From M2408 sp044348665 (GTDB taxonomy: Bacteria > Bacteroidota > Bacteroidia > Flavobacteriales_D > Crocinitomicaceae): a DNA stretch of 35,623 nucleotides. Each line of letters starts with the position of its first letter. The stretch's first letter is position 1. Positions 17,137 to 24,169 of this stretch are shown piece after piece. The position numbers and the translations under genes were made by a program. The stretch spans positions 1 through 35,623 of the forward strand of contig JBIKSI010000015.1 of the NCBI GenBank assembly GCA_044348665.1. The letters are read 5' to 3'. The notes below the pieces were generated by a model, which worked only from the letters and a program-made list of their open reading frames with translations, was not told where the DNA came from and searched no databases.

Positions 17137-17385
17137 TTAGGCTTTCAAATAATACTTCAAAATCGGAATTGTACTTTTCCCAATTCCATGCAATTTCAAC
17201 AATTCTTTCTCGGAATAATTTGCTAATTTTTCAAATGAGTCAATACCATTATTTTCAAGCGCTCGTCTAGCTGGCGCCGAGAGTTTTGGAATATAAAAAG
17301 CTCCCTTATTATTTTCACAAATAGGACAAACAGGACATTCACTCGTCTTAAAAAAAGTATGGTCATTTTCACATTTTTTTATCAT
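17137..17385 (-). CDS. Small protein with a cysteine cluster and a helix-hairpin-helix domain
   Basis: The 82-residue protein has an N-terminal cysteine group (Cys5, Cys17, Cys20, Cys23, with His9 nearby) that could bind zinc, then a helical domain (about 32-82) ending LLKLHGIGKSTIPILKYYLKA. GIGKSTIPIL is a helix-hairpin-helix like the one in the C-terminal domain of RNA polymerase alpha, which binds DNA. No catalytic motif is seen. It lies 91 bp downstream of recA but beyond recA's terminator, so it is expressed separately or by readthrough. A DNA-binding accessory role is only inferred. Confidence 0.7.
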   Translation of the reverse strand: MIKKCENDHTFFKTSECPVCPICENNKGAFYIPKLSAPARRALENNGIDSFEKLANYSEKELLKLHGIGKSTIPILKYYLKA

Positions 17386-17433
17386 ACTATTATTTTTGTG
17401 ACTTATTTATTAAAAATTATAATCGCATAAAAA

Positions 17434-17458
17434 AAGCTGGGCAGAAACTACCCAGCTT
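17434..17458 (-). terminator. Intrinsic terminator of recA
   Basis: Minus strand AAGCTGGG and CCCAGCTT pair (8 bp, 9-nt loop) and are followed by a run of seven to eight T residues. 18 bp after the recA stop. Confidence 0.85.
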
Positions 17459-17476
17459 AAACTAAACGATATGCAG

Positions 17477-18511
17477 TTAGTCTTGCAAAATTAATGATTT
17501 AACATCATTTCCCGCAAGAGCGTCTTTAATCTTGTTTTCTAATTCGTCCATCAATTCGATATTGTCACCAATCAATGTCTTAACAGCATCTCTACCTTGC
17601 CCCAATTTAGTTTCCCCATAAGAGAACCAGGAACCGCTTTTTTTGACGATATTCAATTCAACAGCTAAATCAATGATTTCACCGACTTTAGATATTCCAC
17701 CTCCGTACATAATATCAAATTCCGCTTTTCTAAATGGTGGTGCAACTTTATTTTTAACAATCTTCACTTTTACATGGTTACCCATTATTTCTTCTCCATC
17801 TTTAATCTGAGCAGCTCTGCGAATATCCACTCTTACAGAAGCATAAAATTTTAATGCATTTCCACCAGTAGTTGTTTCTGGATTTCCAAACATAACACCA
17901 ATTTTATCTCGTAACTGATTAATAAAAATACAACAGCATTTTGCTTTTGAAATTGATCCAGTTAATTTTCTCAAAGCTTTTGACATCAACCTTGCTTGAA
18001 GTCCCATTTGAGAATCACCCATTTCACCTTCAATCTCAGCTTTAGGAGTTAAAGCAGCAACTGAATCAATCACAATTAAATCAATTGCTCCTGATCGAAT
18101 TAAGTTATCAGCAATTTCCAAAGCTTGTTCACCATTATCTGGTTGTGAAATTAGTAAATTATCGATATCAACTCCCAATTTTTGAGCATAAAATTGATCA
18201 AAAGCATGCTCTGCATCTATAAAAGCTGCAATTCCACCTTGTTTCTGAACCTCTGCAATAGCATGAATTGCCAAGGTTGTTTTTCCAGATGATTCAGGAC
18301 CATATATTTCAACTATTCTTCCTTTTGGATAACCATTGACACCCAAAGCTAAATCCAATGTAAGTGAACCAGAAGGAATTACCTCTAAATGTTCTACTGG
18401 TTCGTCACCTAATTTCATAACGGTACCTTTTCCGTAAGTTTTGTCAAGCTTTTCCATTGTTAGTTGAAGAGCTTTTAATTTTTCTGTGTTTACTTCTTTT
18501 TTAACTGACAT
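17477..18511 (-). CDS. recA: RecA recombinase
   Basis: The 344-residue protein is full-length RecA: N-terminal polymerisation helix with LDKTYGKGTVMKLGD, Walker A GPESSGKTT (71-79), catalytic DAEHAFD, Walker B LIVIDSVAAL, DNA-binding loop L1 (EIEGEMGDSQMGLQARLMSKALRKLTG), L2 region (INQLRDKIGVMFGNPETTTGGNALKFYAS) and a short acidic C-terminus. It catalyses strand exchange and, in bacteria with LexA, induces the SOS response. It is monocistronic, with a promoter whose upstream half contains a perfect inverted repeat (18614-18630) and its own terminator. Confidence 0.98.
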   Translation of the reverse strand: MSVKKEVNTEKLKALQLTMEKLDKTYGKGTVMKLGDEPVEHLEVIPSGSLTLDLALGVNGYPKGRIVEIYGPESSGKTTLAIHAIAEVQKQGGIAAFIDAEHAFDQFYAQKLGVDIDNLLISQPDNGEQALEIADNLIRSGAIDLIVIDSVAALTPKAEIEGEMGDSQMGLQARLMSKALRKLTGSISKAKCCCIFINQLRDKIGVMFGNPETTTGGNALKFYASVRVDIRRAAQIKDGEEIMGNHVKVKIVKNKVAPPFRKAEFDIMYGGGISKVGEIIDLAVELNIVKKSGSWFSYGETKLGQGRDAVKTLIGDNIELMDELENKIKDALAGNDVKSLILQD

Positions 18512-18594
18512 ATCTATTTGTTTTTATTTGTAAAAAGTGGTCTAATTCTTCCTCGTTTCAAAAAGTTTTAAACCTATTGTAATTATTTATGATG

Positions 18595-18630
18595 CAAAGT
18601 TACGAGCACTAGTACGTAAACTATTTACGT
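18595..18630 (-). promoter_or_regulatory. recA promoter with an upstream inverted repeat
   Basis: The minus-strand -7 box is TAACTTTG (18595-18602); no TTG lies at the usual distance. Instead ACGTAAA-cta-TTTACGT (18614-18630, perfect 7-bp arms) covers the -33 region. This may be an operator for a damage or other regulator; the site differs from the known Gram-negative and Gram-positive LexA boxes. Confidence 0.5.
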
Positions 18631-18634
18631 TCTG

Positions 18635-19102
18635 CTAATTATTTTCAAAAATTTCAAAAATTTCTTCACTATGAGCCTTTGTTTTTGGTTTTTCAATGAT
18701 TCCAATAATCGTGTTTTTCTCATTAATAACAAAGGTTGTACGATGAATACCATCATAAATTTTTCCCATAAATTTTTTGGTACCCCAAACTCCAAATAAG
18801 TCGATTACTTTTTTATCTGTATCTGAAATGAGCGGAAAAGGCAAATCAAACTTATCGATAAAACGTTGATGCATTTTTTCATCATCCATACTTACACCAA
18901 TAATTGAAATCCCCTTTTCTTTTAAAATGGAGTAATTATCTCTAATATTGCACGCTTGAGTTGTACAACCAGGTGTTAAATCTTTTGGATAAAAATAAAT
19001 TGCCCACTTTTTGCCTTGAAAGTCTGATGACTTTATGATTTCACCAAGTTGATTTTTTGCTTCAAATAATGGTGACTGTTCGCCTATTTTTAAGTGCTTC
19101 AT
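18635..19102 (-). CDS. bcp: Thioredoxin-dependent peroxiredoxin, Bcp/PrxQ type
   Basis: The 155-residue thioredoxin-fold protein carries FYPKDLTPGCTTQACNIRD, with the peroxidatic Cys46 and, five residues on, Cys51 as the resolving cysteine, the PrxQ/Bcp arrangement. It reduces hydrogen peroxide and organic hydroperoxides with electrons from thioredoxin. The length is normal for the family. It has its own promoter (19150-19179) and its stop codon lies only 4 bp from the inverted repeat of the recA promoter; no separate terminator is visible, so readthrough into recA is possible. Confidence 0.93.
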   Translation of the reverse strand: MKHLKIGEQSPLFEAKNQLGEIIKSSDFQGKKWAIYFYPKDLTPGCTTQACNIRDNYSILKEKGISIIGVSMDDEKMHQRFIDKFDLPFPLISDTDKKVIDLFGVWGTKKFMGKIYDGIHRTTFVINEKNTIIGIIEKPKTKAHSEEIFEIFENN

Positions 19103-19149
19103 TTGATTCTATGATTAATTTTTAATACTAAAAATGATTATTTATTAAT

Positions 19150-19179
19150 CAAAGGTAATAATAAAAAATAAATGTGCAA
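19150..19179 (-). promoter_or_regulatory. bcp promoter
   Basis: Minus strand TTG (19177-19179), 19-nt spacer, TACCTTTG (19150-19157); 47 bp before the bcp start. Confidence 0.65.
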
Positions 19180-19194
19180 CATTTTTTCAAAAAA

Positions 19195-19217
19195 AACCTG
19201 CAAAATTTTTGCAGGTT
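19195..19217 (-). terminator. Intrinsic terminator of RNase P RNA
   Basis: AACCTGCAAAA and TTTTGCAGGTT form an 11-bp inverted repeat with a one-base centre (effectively a shorter stem and larger loop), followed on the minus strand by a T tract. It starts 8 bp after the last paired base of the RNA. Confidence 0.75.
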
Positions 19218-19224
19218 AAAAAAA

Positions 19225-19600
19225 CAAATCATAAGCCGGGTTCTGTTTCAACAAATTCAGGAAGAACATGTTTAGCTATCATTTCTCTAGTTCCGACTTC
19301 ACAATCGGAATCAATCGACCTACCCTCTGAGTTGGACGAGCAGCCCTTTTATCCGAAAAATCGGAAATCCCCAGTTTACATGGTCTTTCAGTTCGTAAGG
19401 TTTACCTTGCACTAATTATCACTAATTAGACGGTGAGCTTTTACCTCGCCTTTTCACCTTTTCCCCGAACATGTTCGGGGTAGTTTTCCTTTCTGTGGCA
19501 CTTTCTGTCTTCGTTTTCACGAATCCTTCCCGTTAGGAAGTACGATGCTCTGTACTGCCCAGACTTTCCTCCTACCGAAGCAGGCGATAGCTGATTTGCT
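19225..19600 (-). ncRNA. rnpB: RNase P RNA (class A)
   Basis: On the minus strand the RNA has the diagnostic blocks in order: GAGGAAAGTCTGGGC near the 5' end, the GACAGAAAGTGCCACAGAAA segment, a CCCCGAACATGTTCGGGG stem-loop, GGTAAACC, the conserved GAGGGTAGGTCGAT and the 3' ACAGAACCCGGCTTATGA. The terminal helix P1 can be drawn: CAAATCA (19592-19598 on the minus strand) pairs with TGATTTG (19225-19231), which sets the ends. It is the catalytic part of RNase P, which matures tRNA 5' ends. About 375 nt is normal for class A. A -7 box TACCTTTG at 19604-19611 lies at the right distance. Confidence 0.95.
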
Positions 19601-19603
19601 AAA

Positions 19604-19611
19604 ACAAAGGT
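19604..19611 (-). promoter_or_regulatory. rnpB -7 promoter box
   Basis: TACCTTTG on the minus strand, directly abutting the T tract of the upstream gene's terminator (19620-19643), so that any -33 contact would fall inside the terminator hairpin. Confidence 0.55.
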
Positions 19612-19619
19612 ACAAAAAA

Positions 19620-19643
19620 AGTGCTTACCTTTCGATAAGCACT
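19620..19643 (-). terminator. Intrinsic terminator of the PKD-repeat protein gene
   Basis: AGTGCTTA and TAAGCACT pair perfectly (8 bp, 8-nt loop), then seven T residues on the minus strand; 24 bp after the stop codon at 19667. Confidence 0.85.
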
Positions 19644-19666
19644 CTTCTTTATAAAAAATTTTATAC

Positions 19667-22600
19667 CTATTTACCTAAAGTTCCGATTAAAGTAACAAAA
19701 CCATGAATATTAATTGGCTCATCATTTTTTAGGGTACCTTTCAAGGTGTAAAAATATGTTCCTTCGTTACATAGCTTACTGCTTGCTTGATCAATACCAT
19801 TCCACAAGTACCTAGGTTTACTTACATCTCTTTTACCCTCAAAAACAACATTACCCCAACGATTAACAATTGTTATTTCGAAGTCTTTGAATACATCAGC
19901 AAAAAGCGCTAAATCGGCATTTGGACCATTAGAACCTAAACCTGTAAATACGTTTGGCATATCAAATTTGATATCAATATAGAACGATTTCGTAAAATCA
20001 TCCGTACAACCTCTATCATCTTGAACCGTTAAAGTTACAGTAACATCTCCTCCTACAAAATATTGATTAGATTGATCAATTCCAGTTGCTACTGTGTCAA
20101 TTCTACCATCACCAAAGTCCCAAATCCATTCAATAATGTTACCTAAGGACGATTGTGAAGCATCATCAAAAATAACATTTGTCCCAAGATTAATCTCGTC
20201 CGTATTAGTTGTAAAAAATGCCTCTACTCCATTTGGAGCAATCACAACGGTATCCTTATAAGGTACAGAACAACCTACATCATCCACTAAAGTTATTATT
20301 GGGTAATATGTTTGCACTCCAGAATATTCATGATTGAACAAATTGTCTGCCTCCTCTGCACTTGTAACAGAAGTTCCATCACCCAAGTCCCAAGACCAGC
20401 TTGCAACTTGATCTGGATTTGTCAACGCAAAATCAAAAGTTTGACCACAAGGACCAGGAACCAAGGTAATCTGTGGATCACCAGAAGGACCTTGAATTAC
20501 CAAAAAGTCATCCGTAAATAGCGTGTCAATACAACCACCTGCAGCGATTATATATCTCAAATCATAGGTACCAGGAGTCAAAATTTGAATCCCTTGTGGA
20601 TTTTGTTCATTCGTTAAATTTGATGCAAATCCATTTTCTCCAAAATTTGGCTCACCAATTAAATTCAATTGCCATGCCCAATTTGAGACTGGAGTTCCTG
20701 TTGAAATGGAAGCATCCGTTAGGTTAAGTACTACCGGCGGACAATTAAATTGATTCGTAGAACCAGCTACAGATGTACCAGTTGCCGTATAAGTAAAAGC
20801 AGCTTGAGGAGCAATTATCGTAATTGATTGTGCTGGTTGTAATGTATCTCTACAACCTTCCACATCCTCAACAATTAGACCAACAGTATGAATTGCTGAT
20901 GTTATCGCAGGATCTGTAATTTCCCAAGTTGGAGGGAAAGGAATACTAGATAAACCTGAAGCTGGTAGTTGTGTACCATCAATTATCCAAGTATAGCCAT
21001 TTGCTGGGTTAATGTTTCCATTTCCAGTAAAAGTAATTAATCCGTTTGCGATATCGCTGTTACAAACCTGACCAGCAATATTTAAACCTGCATTTGGTTG
21101 ATTAACAATTGCTGATGCTGAGAAAGGAATTGAAACACATCCAAATGCATCTTCTGCAACTAAGGTGTACGTTGTGTTTTGATTCACAGTTGTGGGAGCA
21201 GTTTCATTGTAGTTACCTGTAACTAAAGGAGTTCCACCATTGATTGTCCAAGTAAACCCATCATTAGCTGACCATCCAGTTGTATTACTTCCAAGCGTAT
21301 ATCCACCAGGAGCATGAGAAGATGAATTTGTAGCTTGAGTTGGATAAGGCTCTCCAACACAACCACTAACATCAGTTAATGAAAAATTAGCGATTGGAAG
21401 AGCAAGAGCAGTCATTTGACCAAATGCCGTTGCAGAACAACCAACAGCATTCGTAGTTGTTAAAGTAATTGGCACTATTCCTGATGCACTAATTGAAGAA
21501 CCTGTGCCCGATGAACCAGAGAAAGATCCATTAGCAGAGGTAAAGTTATGTGAAACTGGCCCATGACTATTGTGCGTGAATTCAATATCAGGACTATCAA
21601 AACGAGGAATCATGTTAAATGGACTTCCAACGCAAACAGAATCACGGTCATCAAAAAATACCTGATTCAAAGGAGCTTCGTCAAAAACATAGTCAGTTGA
21701 AATCCAAGAAACATTTATTGTTGCGGTGGTACTATCTATACAGCCAGTAGTTCTATTTTCAATAACTTGTGTAATTTGATAAGTTCCATACTGCAAATAT
21801 GTATGCGCAACAGGAACACCTGTAGTCTGTGCGTTTAAAGTCGAATTAGCGGGATCCACACCTCCACCATTATCACCTCCAAGGGTAGGATTATCATCTA
21901 AAAAAACATCATTATCTTCAACTAAATCTGTTGTGCCATCACCCCATCTGTAAATTACTACAACATCATCATCCGCTTGACTAGGAATTATTGAATCAAG
22001 AACTAATGTAGATGCCGTAAACCCGTGACCATATATTGATTGAGAATCATCTATGTTAACAACCGCACCAGTTTGATTTGGAATTCCAAAATTTGTTGAA
22101 TCACAAAACAAGGTAATACCTGCTTGAAATTTAGAAATTGGAGAAGAAATATAAATTTGATTTGGAATATCTGTTGTATCCTTACAACCTCTAAAATCTA
22201 TTATCAAACCAACATCAATCCCAGGAATACCATCTGGACCAATATTCTGAAGGGTGTCTGTATATTGTTTTTTCTTTACTGAATCACCTGCCTCAACAAT
22301 TCCATTAAACAACCACAATCTGTTAACTTCGCTTGTTTCATGAGGGCATGCAATAGCTGTCATGTCAACCATCTCAAATTCTTTTTTAATACAATCATTA
22401 CGATGATCAAGAGTATAAGTTGGTACAGTATGTGTTCCATATTTCAATAATAAATCTGGTGCACCAGAAGTAGATGTTTCATATCCTGCCCCATTTGGAA
22501 TAGCACCTTCAGATAAAGTAACTGTATCACGGCAAGTTCCACTTACAATGATTAAGGTAACATCATAAACACCGCACGAATAAGAATGCGTAGGATTTTG

Positions 22601-23851
22601 TATATTAGAAAGCGGGGAACCATCACCAAAATTCCAAATCCATTGATTGATTGCAGGTGCAGTTGTTGATAAGTCTGTAAATTGAATATTTTGTCCCTCA
22701 CACCCATCTTTTAAATCCACTTTAAAGTTTGCAATTGGTGAACTTAATACTATTGGAGTACCTGTGGCACTAGCAGTACATCCATCTTGATTGGTAACTG
22801 TAACAGAAGGTGTAAAAGTACCATTTCCTGAGTATACTTGTGGAGTTGGATTTGCACCATTAAAAACAGGGCTTCCGTTTCCGAAATTCCAAGCGAAAGT
22901 CAATCCCGCAGGGTTAGTTGTATTTGTAAAAGGAACAATAGCTGGTGCACAAGCAGCTGATTGAGCCCCTTGAGTAAATGTTGGAACAGGAGGTAACGCA
23001 TTTATTGTAATCGTGCCTGTAGCTGTGCTGTTACAAGGAACCGCACTATTACTTGATGCTAAATTTATTGTATATACTCCCGGGCCGCTGAAGGAGACCG
23101 AAGGGTTTTGTTCGTTGGCAGAACTAAATGACGCAGATCCAGTCACTCCAACACCAGGAGTAGCTGACCATGTCCAAGAATTAACACCAACAGTTGAATT
23201 ATCATTAAAAGTAACCGACTCACCTACACAAGCTTCAACAGGTAAAGTCATTGCTGTTTCATAATTGGAAACATTCATTGTTCTTGTTGCCGTTGCAGAA
23301 CAACCAGTAACAGGATCAGTAACAACTAAAGTAACATCATAATCATTCGGTGTCGTATAGTTAATCATGGGAGGATTGGCACCAGAAAAAGTTCCAGGAT
23401 TTCCATTTTCAAAAGTCCAAGCAAATAGTGAACCTGGCGTTGAACTTGATACATCATACGTTACTCCAAATGGGACATTACAGCTATTTACAGCTGCACC
23501 AATTGCTGCATTTACTCCTGCAACAACCGTTAATACATCTTGTAAAGGTGCACCAACAGCAGAACCATTTTGATATTGATTAATGACCCCTGCACGGTAA
23601 ACTCCAGGAATAGGATTTTCAATACAAAAATCTTCACCTGGAATTGATGAACCTGATATCGGAGTTCCATTTGGATCAAAAATACTCCAGATGCTATTTA
23701 CCAATGGTGAAGGACCAGCAATCGAAGTAGATGAGGAAAAGCATGCCGCTTGACCAACACAAACCAATGCGTCTGGTGTTGAAATTACTGCTGTTTGGGA
23801 GTAACTAACTAAGCTAGTTAAAACAACAATAATACTTAAAATGTGTTTCAT
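19667..23851 (-). CDS. Giant secreted PKD-repeat protein with T9SS type B sorting domain
   Basis: The protein is 1394 residues from the chosen start (1398 from the alternative ATG at 23863, which would sit almost on the transcription start). It has a signal peptide (MKHILSIIVVLTSLVSYSQ), then many Ig-like/PKD domains, marked by W-x-W-x-FGDG-like strands near residues 320, 405, 635, 1155 and 1245 (for example WIWNFGDGSP, WIWDFGDGR) and recurring paired cysteines. The last 100 residues (MPNVFTGLGSNGPNADLALF ... ITIVNRWGNVVFEG ... GTYFYTLKG) are the type B, 'gliding motility-associated' sorting domain used for surface display by T9SS. An adhesin or SprB-like role is inferred. It is transcribed alone. 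Confidence 0.88.
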   Translation of the reverse strand: MKHILSIIVVLTSLVSYSQTAVISTPDALVCVGQAACFSSSTSIAGPSPLVNSIWSIFDPNGTPISGSSIPGEDFCIENPIPGVYRAGVINQYQNGSAVGAPLQDVLTVVAGVNAAIGAAVNSCNVPFGVTYDVSSSTPGSLFAWTFENGNPGTFSGANPPMINYTTPNDYDVTLVVTDPVTGCSATATRTMNVSNYETAMTLPVEACVGESVTFNDNSTVGVNSWTWSATPGVGVTGSASFSSANEQNPSVSFSGPGVYTINLASSNSAVPCNSTATGTITINALPPVPTFTQGAQSAACAPAIVPFTNTTNPAGLTFAWNFGNGSPVFNGANPTPQVYSGNGTFTPSVTVTNQDGCTASATGTPIVLSSPIANFKVDLKDGCEGQNIQFTDLSTTAPAINQWIWNFGDGSPLSNIQNPTHSYSCGVYDVTLIIVSGTCRDTVTLSEGAIPNGAGYETSTSGAPDLLLKYGTHTVPTYTLDHRNDCIKKEFEMVDMTAIACPHETSEVNRLWLFNGIVEAGDSVKKKQYTDTLQNIGPDGIPGIDVGLIIDFRGCKDTTDIPNQIYISSPISKFQAGITLFCDSTNFGIPNQTGAVVNIDDSQSIYGHGFTASTLVLDSIIPSQADDDVVVIYRWGDGTTDLVEDNDVFLDDNPTLGGDNGGGVDPANSTLNAQTTGVPVAHTYLQYGTYQITQVIENRTTGCIDSTTATINVSWISTDYVFDEAPLNQVFFDDRDSVCVGSPFNMIPRFDSPDIEFTHNSHGPVSHNFTSANGSFSGSSGTGSSISASGIVPITLTTTNAVGCSATAFGQMTALALPIANFSLTDVSGCVGEPYPTQATNSSSHAPGGYTLGSNTTGWSANDGFTWTINGGTPLVTGNYNETAPTTVNQNTTYTLVAEDAFGCVSIPFSASAIVNQPNAGLNIAGQVCNSDIANGLITFTGNGNINPANGYTWIIDGTQLPASGLSSIPFPPTWEITDPAITSAIHTVGLIVEDVEGCRDTLQPAQSITIIAPQAAFTYTATGTSVAGSTNQFNCPPVVLNLTDASISTGTPVSNWAWQLNLIGEPNFGENGFASNLTNEQNPQGIQILTPGTYDLRYIIAAGGCIDTLFTDDFLVIQGPSGDPQITLVPGPCGQTFDFALTNPDQVASWSWDLGDGTSVTSAEEADNLFNHEYSGVQTYYPIITLVDDVGCSVPYKDTVVIAPNGVEAFFTTNTDEINLGTNVIFDDASQSSLGNIIEWIWDFGDGRIDTVATGIDQSNQYFVGGDVTVTLTVQDDRGCTDDFTKSFYIDIKFDMPNVFTGLGSNGPNADLALFADVFKDFEITIVNRWGNVVFEGKRDVSKPRYLWNGIDQASSKLCNEGTYFYTLKGTLKNDEPINIHGFVTLIGTLGK

Positions 23852-23871
23852 AATTATTTTCATTTAAGACT

Positions 23872-23909
23872 CAAAGTTAAAAACATAGACGAAACTATGC
23901 TTAACTTTG
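23872..23909. promoter_or_regulatory. Palindromic region with opposed -7 boxes upstream of the PKD-repeat gene
   Basis: TAACTTTG occurs on the minus strand (23872-23879), serving the PKD-repeat gene, and again on the plus strand (23902-23909). Between them lies CATAG-acgaaa-CTATG (23884-23899). The whole is an inverted repeat with one small asymmetry. The 306-bp gap (23864-24169) is otherwise AT-rich with stop codons in most frames; I see no convincing gene or terminator in it. Confidence 0.4.
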
Positions 23910-24169
23910 TAACGGAAATTGTTAATAAAAGTTATTATTTTCGATAAAAATACAATTACTACCGACTAAAACATAATTTTTGTTATTTAAATTGTTAATA
24001 AAGCCACTGAAAGAATCTAACAATTGGAATTTTAAGCCTACAAAAATGTTTTTTTTATCGATAAAGTTAGAATTCAAAAAAATTAACACAATTCTATTTC
24101 CGGAAATATATAAAAAACTTAAGATTTTGAATCTCAATGATTACTTAATACGCAATTTACTGAGAAATC

